Assembly (NCBI RefSeq): GCF_023074055.1
Contig: NZ_JADPKR010000103.1
Span: 1 to 64,000 of the forward strand
Direction of reading: 5' to 3'
Length of the DNA: 64,000 nucleotides
Origin: Bradyrhizobium sp. 141
GTDB lineage: Bacteria; Pseudomonadota; Alphaproteobacteria; Rhizobiales; Xanthobacteraceae
A program made the translations under genes and the position numbers. A model generated the notes under the pieces. That model was not told the origin of the DNA and ran no database searches. It saw only the letters and a list, made by a program, of their open reading frames with translations. This document shows positions 9,610 to 17,929 of this stretch, piece by piece (positions within the stretch are counted from its first letter, which is position 1; the number at the start of each line of letters is the position of its first letter).

Positions 9610-10388
9610 GGCTTCACTCCAGCGTAAGGCTTGAACCAGGCAAGACCGTCGGTGGTCTTGCCGCGCGGGTTGTATTCGCAGCCGACGAAGCCGGTATAGC
9701 CGAGACGATCGAGTTCGGTGAACAGGAACGGATAGTTCAGCTCCTCGCCGTCAGGCTCGTTGCGCGAGGGGATGCTGGCGATCTGGATGTGGCCGATGAT
9801 CGGCATCATCTCGCGCAGGCGCATGGTGACGTCGCCGTGAATGATCCCGCAGTGATAGATGTCGAACTGGAGCTTCAGGTTCGCAAGTCTCAGCTCCTGG
9901 ATCAGGTCGCGCGCGAAACCGAAATCGTTGAGGAAGTAGCCGGGCACGTTGCGTGCATTGATCGGCTCGATCACGATATCGATGCCGTGGGGTGCGAAGA
10001 ATTCGGCGGCCCACGCCACCGACTTGTAGAACGCCTCGATCGCGGCGCGCTCGCCGCGGTTGGCGATGCCGGCCATCAGATGCAGGCGCTTGACGCCGGT
10101 CGCCTTGGCGTAAGGCAGCGCGGTCTCCAGGCTCGCCTTGAGATCGGAGAAGCGCGAAGGGAGCGCGGCAAAGCCCTTCTCGCCGGCATTCCAGTCGCCC
10201 GGCGGCAGGTTGAACAGCGCCTGCGTCAGCCCATTGCGCTTGAGCCGCTCGCCAACCGCCTCGGCCGGATGATCGTAGGGAAAGAGAAACTCGACCGCGG
10301 TGAAGCCGGCTTGCGCAGCGGCATCGAAGCGATCGAGGAACGGCACCTCGGTGAACATCATCGAGAGATTGGCGGCAAAACGCGGCAT
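9606..10388 (-). CDS. otnI: 2-oxo-tetronate isomerase (hydroxypyruvate isomerase family)
   Basis: A 260-residue TIM-barrel isomerase of the xylose isomerase-like/Hyi family. It converts 2-oxo-tetronate to 3-oxo-tetronate between the LtnD and OtnK steps. The opening MPRFAANLSMMFTEVPFLDR and the segments FNLPPGDWNAGEKGFA, IEPINARNVPGYFLN and GCEYNPRG are typical of OtnI/Hyi, with the metal-binding acidic residues in the EPIN and GCEY strands. The purine-rich GGGGGA before the ATG is a good ribosome binding site. It lies 11 bases after ltnD. Hydroxypyruvate isomerase is the alternative, but the gene context favours OtnI. Confidence 0.88.
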   Translation of the reverse strand: MPRFAANLSMMFTEVPFLDRFDAAAQAGFTAVEFLFPYDHPAEAVGERLKRNGLTQALFNLPPGDWNAGEKGFAALPSRFSDLKASLETALPYAKATGVKRLHLMAGIANRGERAAIEAFYKSVAWAAEFFAPHGIDIVIEPINARNVPGYFLNDFGFARDLIQELRLANLKLQFDIYHCGIIHGDVTMRLREMMPIIGHIQIASIPSRNEPDGEELNYPFLFTELDRLGYTGFVGCEYNPRGKTTDGLAWFKPYAGVKP

Positions 10389-10399
10389 CGGAGTCCCCC

Positions 10400-11317
10400 T
10401 TACTTGTCGCCGGGCAGCTTGACGCCGGTGACCTGCGCATACATGCGCGCCACCGACGCGTCGTCGTCGCGGCCCATGCCGGCGGCGGCCGTCATCAAGA
10501 ACATCTGGAGCGCGGCAGCGGAGACCGGCACCGGGAATCTGGCGCTGCGCGCCATGTCCTGGATGATGCCGAGATCCTTGACGAAGATCTCGACTGCGCT
10601 GCGCGGCGTATAGTCACCGTCGAGCACGTGCGGCATGCGGTTCTCGAACATCCATGAATTGCCGGCCGAGGCCGTGATCACCTCGTACACTTTCCGGATG
10701 TCGAGGCCCTGCTTGGCAGCGAACGCCATCGCTTCGCTGGCGGCGGCGATGTGCACGCCGGCGAGCAACTGGTTGATCATCTTGAAGGCGGCGCCCTGGC
10801 CGGCGGCATCGCCGAGCTCGTAGAGCTTTGCGGCCATGGCATCGAGCGCGGGGCGTGCTTTTGCAAACGCGGCAGGACTGCCGGAGGCCAGGATCGTCAG
10901 CTCGCCTTGCGCGGCGCGCTGCGCCCCGCCGGAGATCGGCGCGTCCAGATAATGCCGGCCTGTCGCCTCGAGCTGCTTGGCAAGACGTCGCGCCACGTCG
11001 GGATCCATGGTGGCGGAGGACAAGAAGACGCCGCCTGCGGGCATGGTCTCGGCGGCACCGTCCTTGCCGAACAGGATCGTCTCGGTCTGCGCCGCATTGA
11101 CGACAACGCTGACGACGATATCGGCATCCTTGGCCGCTTCGGCCGGGGTCTTCGCACCCGCGCCGCCATCCTTCACGAAGCGCGCGACGGCATCCGCCGA
11201 GACGTCGCAGCCGGTGACGGCATGACCGGCGCGCTTCAGCGAGGTCGCCATACCGAATCCCATCGAGCCGAGCCCGACGACGGCGATGCGCTGATTTTGT
11301 GGCGTGGAGGCGGACAT
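10400..11317 (-). CDS. ltnD: L-threonate dehydrogenase
   Basis: A 305-residue NAD-dependent beta-hydroxyacid dehydrogenase. LtnD oxidises L-threonate to 2-oxo-tetronate. Visible are the Rossmann motif GLGSMG at 15-20, the substrate motif DAPISGG at 125-131 and the catalytic lysine K179 in FKMINQLL. It is the first gene of the leftward ltnD-otnI-otnK unit, with a purine-rich GTGGAGG before its ATG. Other members of the family act on 3-hydroxyisobutyrate or tartronate semialdehyde, so the name rests partly on the adjoining otn genes. Confidence 0.87.
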   Translation of the reverse strand: MSASTPQNQRIAVVGLGSMGFGMATSLKRAGHAVTGCDVSADAVARFVKDGGAGAKTPAEAAKDADIVVSVVVNAAQTETILFGKDGAAETMPAGGVFLSSATMDPDVARRLAKQLEATGRHYLDAPISGGAQRAAQGELTILASGSPAAFAKARPALDAMAAKLYELGDAAGQGAAFKMINQLLAGVHIAAASEAMAFAAKQGLDIRKVYEVITASAGNSWMFENRMPHVLDGDYTPRSAVEIFVKDLGIIQDMARSARFPVPVSAAALQMFLMTAAAGMGRDDDASVARMYAQVTGVKLPGDK

Positions 11318-11421
11318 GCAACTGATCCTTGCGAACGTTTCCCGGACGGCCGCCCTTTGCAGCGGCTCGCCGAACCGATAACACGGCTTGGCCGCGCTGC
11401 CAAAGCGTGAGACAAGCGGAC

Positions 11422-12108
11422 ATGACGGCCATGAGGACTGAAAACAGCAACGAGACCCGGCTGCGCGAGGACATCTGCCGCTTCGGACGGTCCCTGTTCG
11501 AGCGCGGACTGACGCCAGGATCCTCCGGCAACATCAGCGTCAGGCTGGACCGCGGCGGCTGGCTGGTGACACCGACCAATGCCTCGCTCGGCTTCCTCGA
11601 TCCCGCAAAGCTGTCGCGGCTCGACGATCAGGGCCGGCTGGTTTCGGGCGATGCGCCGACCAAGGAAGTTCCGCTGCACAATGCGCTCTACGACACGCGT
11701 GGGAGTGCGAGGGCGATCGTGCATCTGCATTCCACCCACTCGGTCGCGCTCTCGATGCTGCCCGAGATCGACCCGCGCGCCGCGCTGCCGCCGATGACGG
11801 CCTATTACCTGATGAAATGCGGCGCCACCGCGCTCGTGCCCTATTACCGCCCCGGCGATCCCGCGGTCGCGGACGCGATCAAGGGACTGGCGGGGAAATA
11901 TTCATCGGTGCTGCTCGCCAATCACGGCCCTGTTGTCGCCGGCGACACGCTGGAAGCCGCGGTGTTCGCGACCGAGGAACTGGAGGAGACGGCGAAGCTG
12001 TATCTTCTGCTCCGCGGGATGAACCCGCGGTATCTGTCGCCGGAGCAGGTGACGGATCTGGTGAAGGTATTCGGAGTGGCGCTGCCGGAGCATGGGCACG
12101 GGCACTGA
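11422..12108 (+). CDS. otnC: 3-oxo-tetronate 4-phosphate decarboxylase
   Basis: A 228-residue class II aldolase/epimerase-fold protein. In the otn pathway it decarboxylates 3-oxo-tetronate 4-phosphate to dihydroxyacetone phosphate. Zinc ligands are visible in HLHSTHS (H101, H103), with the catalytic E82 in KEVPLHN and a later histidine in ANHGPV; the phosphate loop is GSSGNISVR. The start at 11422 is chosen over an upstream in-frame codon because family alignment begins near here; ATG at 11431 is an alternative. It is transcribed away from ltnD across about 100 bases (11318-11421), so one regulator could control both units, but none is encoded nearby. Confidence 0.87.
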   Translation: MTAMRTENSNETRLREDICRFGRSLFERGLTPGSSGNISVRLDRGGWLVTPTNASLGFLDPAKLSRLDDQGRLVSGDAPTKEVPLHNALYDTRGSARAIVHLHSTHSVALSMLPEIDPRAALPPMTAYYLMKCGATALVPYYRPGDPAVADAIKGLAGKYSSVLLANHGPVVAGDTLEAAVFATEELEETAKLYLLLRGMNPRYLSPEQVTDLVKVFGVALPEHGHGH

Positions 12109-12137
12109 GCCACGTACATCACCGTTGCGACAATGCC

Positions 12138-12215
12138 GTAGGGTGGGCAAAGGCGCGGCAGCGCCGTGCCCACGTCTTTGGAAGGCGTGGGCACGCTTCG
12201 CTTTGCCCACCCTAC
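12138..12215. repeat. Intergenic palindromic repeat, family D
   Basis: GTAGGGTGGGCAAAG at the left end is the inverse of CTTTGCCCACCCTAC at the right end, with further internal pairing (GCGTGGGCACG). A sister copy is at 56240-56337. It fills the gap between the convergent otnC and LIV ATPase genes. Confidence 0.88.
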
Positions 12216-12231
12216 GAAATCTTTCCTGCCG

Positions 12232-12936
12232 TTACAGCCCCAGATACGCCTTGCGCACGTCCGGATTGCCCTTGATCTCGCTCGCTGCGCCCTGCATCAG
12301 CACGCGGCCGGTTTGCAGGATGTAGGCGCGGTCGGCGATCTCCAGGCACTCGGCCATGCGCTGCTCGACGATCAAGACGGTCATGCCGGCGTCGCGGATG
12401 CGCTTCACCGCCTGGAAGATTTCGTCGACCAGTTTTGGCATGATGCCCTGCGAGGGCTCGTCCAGCATCAGAAGCCGCGGACGCGTCATCAGCGCACGGC
12501 CGATCGCCAGCATCTGCTGCTCGCCGCCGCTCAGTGTCTCGGCGCGCTGCTCAAGGCGTTCGGACAGGCGCGGAAACAGCTGGAAGACGAGATCGAGCGG
12601 CCCCTCGCGGTCCGCATCACCACGGTAGAGATAGCTGCCGAGGCGGAGATTGTCGCGCACCGACAGGCGCGGAAACAGGCGGCGGTTCTCCGGGACATAG
12701 GCGATGCCGGTGGCGGTGATGTGATGCTGCGCCATGCCGTCGAGGCGCTTGCCGTCGAACGTCACGGTGCCCGAACGCGGGCGTTCGGCACCGGCGATGG
12801 ATTTGAGCAGCGTCGACTTGCCCGCGCCGTTGGCGCCGGCCACGCAGACGATCTCGCCCTTCTGGACCTCGATCGAGACCGCGGAGATCGCGACCAGGCC
12901 CTGATAGGCGGTCGTGACTTCACGCACGCTGAGCAT
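12232..12936 (-). CDS. LIV-type ABC transporter ATP-binding protein (LivF-like)
   Basis: A 234-residue ATPase of the branched-chain amino-acid (HAAT) ABC family. Walker A is GANGAGKST near residue 35, the signature is LSGGEQQMLAIGRAL and Walker B is LLMLDEPSQG. It pairs with the LivG-like ATPase to energise uptake through the two permeases encoded upstream. It is last in the five-gene importer run and overlaps the preceding ATPase gene by 17 bases. Substrates of such paralogues range from leucine to urea and aromatic acids and cannot be read from this subunit. Confidence 0.93.
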   Translation of the reverse strand: MLSVREVTTAYQGLVAISAVSIEVQKGEIVCVAGANGAGKSTLLKSIAGAERPRSGTVTFDGKRLDGMAQHHITATGIAYVPENRRLFPRLSVRDNLRLGSYLYRGDADREGPLDLVFQLFPRLSERLEQRAETLSGGEQQMLAIGRALMTRPRLLMLDEPSQGIMPKLVDEIFQAVKRIRDAGMTVLIVEQRMAECLEIADRAYILQTGRVLMQGAASEIKGNPDVRKAYLGL

Positions 12937-13651
12937 GACGATCTCCCAGATATGCGCTGATCACCTTGGGATCGCGGACGACATCGGCGGGTTTGCCCTC
13001 GACCAGCACCTTGCCGAGGTCGAGCACGATGGCGCGGTCGACCAGCGGCATCACGATTTCCATGACGTGCTCGACCATCAAAACGGTGATGCCGGCATCG
13101 CGCACCTTGCGCACCAGCGCGACCCCGGTCTGTGCCTCGGTCGGCGTGAGGCCGGTGAGGACTTCGTCGAGCAGCAGCAGCTTCGGTTCGGTCGCAAGCG
13201 CACGGGCGACTTCGAGGCGGCGCTTCTCGGCCGGCACGAGATCGCTCGCGAGCACGTCAGCACGGGCGGCAAGGCCGGTAAATTCCAGCACCTCATGCGC
13301 CTTGCGGCGGGCCTCGCGCATCACCGTGTTGCGCACGAGCGCACCGACGATGACATTGTCGATCACAGTCATGGTCTCAAAGCTCTTGACCACCTGGAAC
13401 GTGCGACCGACGCCGCGCTGGCAGCGCTCCGCCGCCGGCATGCGGGTGACGTCCTCGCCGTCGAACCAGATCGATCCCTGGGTGGGCGGCAAGACACCGG
13501 CGATCAGATTGAACAGCGTCGACTTGCCGGCGCCGTTGGGACCGATCAGGCCGACGATCTCGCCGCGGCCGACCGAGATCGAGACGTCGCTGTTGGCGAC
13601 GAGGCCGCCGAAGCGCTGCCAGACGCCGCGGGTTTCGAGAAGCGGCGTCAT
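12920..13651 (-). CDS. LIV-type ABC transporter ATP-binding protein (LivG-like)
   Basis: A 243-residue ATPase with Walker A GPNGAGKST and Walker B LLLLDEVLTGL. The signature region reads VPAEKRRLEVARAL, a degenerate form without the usual SGG, as often seen in LivG-type subunits. The C terminus (VISAYLGDRHA) is the usual LivG tail. It overlaps the upstream permease stop by 4 bases (ATGA), indicating coupled translation, and overlaps the next ATPase by 17 bases. Confidence 0.93.
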   Translation of the reverse strand: MTPLLETRGVWQRFGGLVANSDVSISVGRGEIVGLIGPNGAGKSTLFNLIAGVLPPTQGSIWFDGEDVTRMPAAERCQRGVGRTFQVVKSFETMTVIDNVIVGALVRNTVMREARRKAHEVLEFTGLAARADVLASDLVPAEKRRLEVARALATEPKLLLLDEVLTGLTPTEAQTGVALVRKVRDAGITVLMVEHVMEIVMPLVDRAIVLDLGKVLVEGKPADVVRDPKVISAYLGDRHAQRA

Positions 13652-14634
13652 CGTGCGGCTCCCGTCTTCTTCGGTCGCGAAAACAGGCTCAGCAGTCCCC
13701 TCGGCAAGGCCAGCGAGATCAGGACGATCAGCGTACCGTAGACAATGAGATCGACACCGCGCCCCGAGCCGCCGAACTTGAAGCGCGTCAGCTCAGTCAG
13801 CGGGATCAGAATGGCGGCCCCTAACACCGGCCCCCACAGGGTGCCGATGCCGCCGAGCACGGCGGGCAGCGCCATCAGCAGCGAAAACTGGAAGCCCATG
13901 ACGCTTTCGGGATCGATGTAGGAGACGAACTGGGCGTAGAAGCTGCCGCCGACAGCAACCAGGAAGGCGGAGACGGCGGCCGCGCCCATCTTTGAATTGA
14001 ACACGTCAACACCGAGACTCTCGGCCGCGTCCGGATTGTCCTTCACCGCGCGCCACCAGAATCCCCATTTGGAGTTTTCCAGCCACCAGGTGACGAACCA
14101 GGCGAGGCAGCACAGCGCCAGCGCGAAATAGAAATACGGCAGCTTGGTGCGCAGGAATTGGAATTTCAGCCAGCTGTCGCCGCGGATCGGAATGGTGATG
14201 CCCATCGCCGCGCCGGCCCATTCCCAGTTATGGAACAGAAGCAGGCCGATCTCGGCGATGACGATGGTGGCGATCACGAAGTAATGGCCACGCAGGCGGA
14301 AGAAGGGATAACCGAGCCCCATCGCGATCAGCGCCGACACCACGCCGCCCGCCAGCATGCCGAACCAGGGCAGTACGCCGAACTTGGTGAACAGCAGCTC
14401 GGTGGTGTAGGCACCCAGGCCGAAATACAGCGCGTGCCCGAGCGAGATCTGCCCGCAATAGCCGGACAGGATGTTCCAGCTCTGTGACAGTCCCGCATAC
14501 ATCAGCGTCAGGATCAGGATGTTCTGGACGACGACGTCCTTCACGAACAATGGCGTGAGCGCGGCGATCGCGGCAAGCACCGCGGCGATGATGAGGTCGC
14601 GGCGGCGCCGCGCTGCAAAATCCTTGTCCATCAT
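13648..14634 (-). CDS. LIV-type ABC transporter permease (LivM-like)
   Basis: A 328-residue inner-membrane permease with about eight to ten hydrophobic segments, starting at 15-32, and the family motif GQISLGHALYFGLGAYT. The cytoplasmic loop that contacts the ATPases is RAVKDNPDAAESLGVDVFNSK. Its start overlaps the LivH-like stop by 4 bases. It would form the translocation path with the LivH-like permease. Confidence 0.93.
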   Translation of the reverse strand: MMDKDFAARRRRDLIIAAVLAAIAALTPLFVKDVVVQNILILTLMYAGLSQSWNILSGYCGQISLGHALYFGLGAYTTELLFTKFGVLPWFGMLAGGVVSALIAMGLGYPFFRLRGHYFVIATIVIAEIGLLLFHNWEWAGAAMGITIPIRGDSWLKFQFLRTKLPYFYFALALCCLAWFVTWWLENSKWGFWWRAVKDNPDAAESLGVDVFNSKMGAAAVSAFLVAVGGSFYAQFVSYIDPESVMGFQFSLLMALPAVLGGIGTLWGPVLGAAILIPLTELTRFKFGGSGRGVDLIVYGTLIVLISLALPRGLLSLFSRPKKTGAAR

Positions 14635-15524
14635 ATCGATCCGAACAGGCCGCGCGGCCGGATGAAGACGACCAGCAGATAGACCGCGTAAATGCCGACC
14701 GATTTCAGCGACGGCGGCAGCACCAGGGCGGTGGTGGCTTCGACGAGGCCGACGATGATGCCACCGGCAAAGGCGCCGAACACGCTACCGAAGCCGCCGA
14801 GCGCCACGGTGACATAGGCGATCAGGGCAAAGGACGCGCCGACATCAGGATAAATATAGAAGAAGCTCGCCATGATCGCACCGGCGAGGCCGACGAGCGC
14901 AGCGCCAAGGCCCCAGCCGAACGCGAAGACGCGGTTCTTGTCGATGCCAACCAGTGCGACCGCGCCGGGATCCTCGCGGGTGGCTTCGATCGCGCGGCCG
15001 AAATCGGTGCGGTGGATGAAGAAGTAGAGGCCGGCAAAGGCCGCGATCGACACCAGCGCACCGACCAGCTGCGGCTCCGGCAGGAAGATGCCGGCAATCG
15101 AGATGGTTTTACCGCCGAGCCAGGACTGCGGAATGCTGCGATAGTCCGGCGTGAAGAAGAACTGCGCGAGGCCGCGCATGACGATGGCAAGGCCAAAGGT
15201 CGTGAAGATCTGCACCATGCCGGCATTGGCCTTGGCCCGCATGGCGAAGCGTACAATCAAGAGATAGATCACCGCCCCGAAGATGAAGAGCCCCGCGGCG
15301 ACCAGTGGCGCCGACAGCAAGGGGTCGATGGCGAAGAACGCGAACAGGAAGAAGGACAGGTACATCGCGATCATCAGGAACTCGCCATGGGCGAAGTTCG
15401 TGACGTCCATCAGGCCGAAGATCAGCGCGAGGCCGACCGCGATCAGTCCGTAGAGCAGGCCCATGAGGAGACCGCTTGCGAGACTCTGGATAATGGCTTG
15501 GGCTGTCAAAGTCGTCCCCCACAA
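14631..15524 (-). CDS. LIV-type ABC transporter permease (LivH-like)
   Basis: A 297-residue permease with the LivH hallmark GLMDVTNFAHGEFLMIAMY and the ATPase-contact loop EDPGAVALVGIDKNRVFAFGW. The first codon is a TTG at 15524 (GAGGG stands four bases before it); another in-frame TTG at 15509 is preceded by GGGGGA, so the exact start is uncertain by five residues. It is separated from the substrate-binding protein gene by repeat family A, an arrangement that may let the binding protein be made in excess. Confidence 0.9.
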   Translation of the reverse strand: MWGTTLTAQAIIQSLASGLLMGLLYGLIAVGLALIFGLMDVTNFAHGEFLMIAMYLSFFLFAFFAIDPLLSAPLVAAGLFIFGAVIYLLIVRFAMRAKANAGMVQIFTTFGLAIVMRGLAQFFFTPDYRSIPQSWLGGKTISIAGIFLPEPQLVGALVSIAAFAGLYFFIHRTDFGRAIEATREDPGAVALVGIDKNRVFAFGWGLGAALVGLAGAIMASFFYIYPDVGASFALIAYVTVALGGFGSVFGAFAGGIIVGLVEATTALVLPPSLKSVGIYAVYLLVVFIRPRGLFGSI

Positions 15525-15527
15525 TAT

Positions 15528-15626
15528 GCCCTCATCCTGAGGAGCGCTCCGCAGCGCGCGTCTCGAAGGATGGGCCCACCCTCGTCCTTCGAGACGCGGG
15601 CTACGCCCGCTCCTCAGGATGAGGGC
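15528..15626. repeat. Intergenic palindromic repeat, family A, two-armed copy
   Basis: GCCCTCATCCTGAGGAGC at the left is the inverse of GCTCCTCAGGATGAGGGC at the right, with a second inner pair around CTCGAAGGATG and CGTCCTTCGAG. The whole element can fold into a long hairpin. It lies inside the transporter operon, between the binding-protein gene and the permease genes. Confidence 0.92.
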
Positions 15627-15660
15627 GGGAGCTAAGTCTGGCTCCCGCTCTCCGAAACGC

Positions 15661-16905
15661 TTACTTCATCGGCCAGATCGCCTCGGCGATCGCGGCCTGC
15701 GGCGGGAAGATGGTAACGAACTTGCCGCCGACATATTGCAGCAGCACCGGGTCGGCGTCGTTGTTCTGGCCCATCTCGTCGAACTTGACGCGCTTCCAGG
15801 GCATGATGGTCTGATCGCCCGGGATGTCGGTCGCCGCCAGCGCATCGCGGATCTTCTCGCCGTCCGTCGACTTGGCGCGGCTGATGGCGTCGGCGAGGAT
15901 GATCAGGCCCATGAACTGGCGCGAGGTGAGATCGTTGAAGTCCTTGCCCGACCGCGTCTTGAACATGTCATTGATCTTGCCGACCATCGGGCGCTTCTGC
16001 GCGAGGTCGAGCGAGAAGGTGCCGCGCGAAATCACGCCTTGGAGCTTGTCGCCGACGGCATCATAGAGCGCCTTCTCGGAGAAGCCGGCGTCCTGCGCCA
16101 CGATCGCGTTCGGCTTGTAGCCGAGCTCGGCCATGGTCTTGACCAGCAAAATGCCGTCGGTGGTGTAGCTCGAGGGCATCAACACGTCGGCATTCGCAGA
16201 CTTGAGCTGCTGCACCTCGGCCGAGAGCGAGGGCGAGTTGGCGCGATACTTGATGTCGGTGACGATCTTGTAGCCGCGTTCGCCGGCGATCTTGGCCTGG
16301 GCGTTGCCGGAATCGGTGCCGAAGATGGTGTCCTCGTGGAACAGCGACAGCGTCTCGATCTTGGTGCCCTTCTTCTTCATGGCATCGAAGAAGTCGAACA
16401 TTGCGGCCGAGTACATCTCGTCATGCGGCGCGGCGCGGAAGTAATATTTGAGGCCGCGGCGATGCAGGCTCGGCGAGGAGTTGTCGGCGGAGACGAACGG
16501 GACCTGGTAGCGCTCGCAGATCTGGCTGACCGTGACGGCGACGGCGCTCTGATAGGTGCCGATGATGGCGCTGACTTTCTCCTGCGTGATCAGGCGCTCG
16601 GCTTCGGCGCGGCCCTTTTGCGGATCGGCCTGGTGGTCGGCGAACACGAGGCGGACCTTGGCGCCGCCGAGGCCCGGCAGGCCCTCGCCCTTGGCCAGCG
16701 GCAGGTCGAAATCGGTGTCCTTGTTGATGACCTCGAGCGCGGTCTCATAGGCCTTCTGCGCGTCGACGCCCTGCTGCGCGCTGCCGCCGGAGAACGGATA
16801 GATTACGCCGATCACGACTTCCGAAGTCTGTGCGCGTGCAGCGAGGGGCACCAGCGCAGCGGTGGCGGTGGCACCTAACAACACGTCGCGGCGAGTGATC
16901 GTCAT
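15661..16905 (-). CDS. LIV-type ABC transporter substrate-binding protein
   Basis: A 414-residue periplasmic binding protein of the leucine-binding family. The N terminus MTITRRDVLLGATATAALV carries a twin-arginine-like pair and a hydrophobic stretch, with a likely signal peptidase site after AARA at residue 25. Mature features include IGVIYPFSGGSAQQG, the effector strand LVFADHQADPQKGRAEAE and the AIIGTYQSAVA segment. It is encoded between the DUF1445 gene and the permeases on the same strand. The ligand is unknown; context suggests an amino-acid derivative. Confidence 0.92.
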   Translation of the reverse strand: MTITRRDVLLGATATAALVPLAARAQTSEVVIGVIYPFSGGSAQQGVDAQKAYETALEVINKDTDFDLPLAKGEGLPGLGGAKVRLVFADHQADPQKGRAEAERLITQEKVSAIIGTYQSAVAVTVSQICERYQVPFVSADNSSPSLHRRGLKYYFRAAPHDEMYSAAMFDFFDAMKKKGTKIETLSLFHEDTIFGTDSGNAQAKIAGERGYKIVTDIKYRANSPSLSAEVQQLKSANADVLMPSSYTTDGILLVKTMAELGYKPNAIVAQDAGFSEKALYDAVGDKLQGVISRGTFSLDLAQKRPMVGKINDMFKTRSGKDFNDLTSRQFMGLIILADAISRAKSTDGEKIRDALAATDIPGDQTIMPWKRVKFDEMGQNNDADPVLLQYVGGKFVTIFPPQAAIAEAIWPMK

Positions 16906-16993
16906 GGCAAAGTCCCCTGTTATTGAATTTGGCTGATCGAATGAAGCGACCGATGGATGCGGTAAAGCCCGAACAAGCAGCAGATGCTGCCTA

Positions 16994-17809
16994 CTATATC
17001 ACGGCCATGGTCCTGTTCTTGAGATCCGTCACCAGCATCAGGCCGGGCGAATGCGTGATGGCGAACGGCAGCTTGGCGGCGTTGATCACTGATTGCGGCG
17101 TCACGCCGCAGGCCCAAAACACCGGAATCTCGTCGTCGGCGACGGGCACCGGATCGCCATAGTCGGGCTTGGCGATGTCCTTGATGCCGATCAGATGCGG
17201 ATGTCCGAGATGCACGGGCGCACCGTGCACGGCCGGGTAGCGCGAGGTGATCTGCACCGCACGGATCGCGTCAGCCGGCTTGAACGGGCGCATCGAGACC
17301 ACCATGGGGCCGGCAAACGGCCCGGCCTCGCCGCAGGCGATGCTGGTGCGATACATCGGCACGCGCACGTTCTTCTCGATGTGGCGGATCGGCATACCCT
17401 CGTCAAGCAGCGCTTCTTCGAACGAGAAGGAGCAGCCGAGCACGAAGGTGACGAGATCGTCGCGCCAATGCTTCGTCACGTCGGTCGGCTCGTCCACGAC
17501 CTCCCCGTCGCGCCAGACGCGGTAGCGCGGCACGTCGGTGCGAATGTCGAGGTCGGCGCCGAGCGAGGGGATGTGCGGACTGCCGACATCGGACATGCCG
17601 ATGATCGGGCACGGCTTTGGATTGAGCTGGCAGAAGCGGTGAAAGGCGCCGGCATATTCCGCAGGCAGGATCGCCAGATTGCCCTGGACGAAACCGGGGG
17701 CGACCCCGGCGGTGGAAGCGACCAGCCCCTCGCGATAGGCGAGGCGGGCCTTGCGGCTCGGAAGGGCGTCGGGCGTTTCAGATTGCTGCGCTGCCACCAA
17801 AACAGTCAT
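16994..17809 (-). CDS. Putative hydro-lyase, DUF1445 (D-glutamate cyclase-like)
   Basis: A 271-residue DUF1445 protein. The family contains the cyclase domain of the vertebrate mitochondrial D-glutamate cyclase, which interconverts D-glutamate and 5-oxo-D-proline, and many bacterial members named only putative hydro-lyase. Family landmarks here are GFVQGNLAILP, CPIIGMSDVGSPHIP, FVLGCSFSFEEALL, YRTSIAC and VFWACGVTPQ near the C terminus. The ATG at 17809 fits the family length; an upstream in-frame codon at 17854 does not. It leads the leftward importer operon and is divergent from the LysR gene across 120 bases, so LysR control of DUF1445 and the importer is likely. Reaction in this organism is unproven. 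Confidence 0.88.
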   Translation of the reverse strand: MTVLVAAQQSETPDALPSRKARLAYREGLVASTAGVAPGFVQGNLAILPAEYAGAFHRFCQLNPKPCPIIGMSDVGSPHIPSLGADLDIRTDVPRYRVWRDGEVVDEPTDVTKHWRDDLVTFVLGCSFSFEEALLDEGMPIRHIEKNVRVPMYRTSIACGEAGPFAGPMVVSMRPFKPADAIRAVQITSRYPAVHGAPVHLGHPHLIGIKDIAKPDYGDPVPVADDEIPVFWACGVTPQSVINAAKLPFAITHSPGLMLVTDLKNRTMAVI

Positions 17810-17891
17810 GTAATCGACCTGCCTATAAACTCGACAAGGACAAGCCAACACCAAGCGTGCTATAAAGTCTAATCGTCGTTTCTAATCAATC

Positions 17892-17912
17892 TCGATAAAT
17901 CCAATTTATCGA
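17892..17912. promoter_or_regulatory. Candidate LysR operator (inverted repeat)
   Basis: TCGATAAAT at 17892-17900 and ATTTATCGA at 17904-17912 are perfect 9-base inverted arms with a 3-base spacer, extended by offset CAAT and ATTG. The site lies in the divergent DUF1445/LysR spacer, 17 bases before the LysR start, which fits autoregulation by a LysR-type protein. Confidence 0.65.
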
Positions 17913-17929
17913 TTGGGAAAATCCTTCCA

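Noticed and set aside
12109..12231. Riboswitch or sRNA in the otnC-LIV gap
   Set aside because: The structure is fully explained by the palindromic repeat of family D, with a sister copy at 56240-56337.
16977..16990. GCAGCA-GA-TGCTGC palindrome as a terminator between DUF1445 and the binding-protein gene
   Set aside because: The stem is short and no T-run follows on the minus strand, so termination is not supported. An operator role is possible but has no other evidence.
17810..17854. Longer N terminus for the DUF1445 protein
   Set aside because: The extra 15 residues have a cysteine-rich non-family sequence and run into the divergent promoter; ATG at 17809 fits the family.
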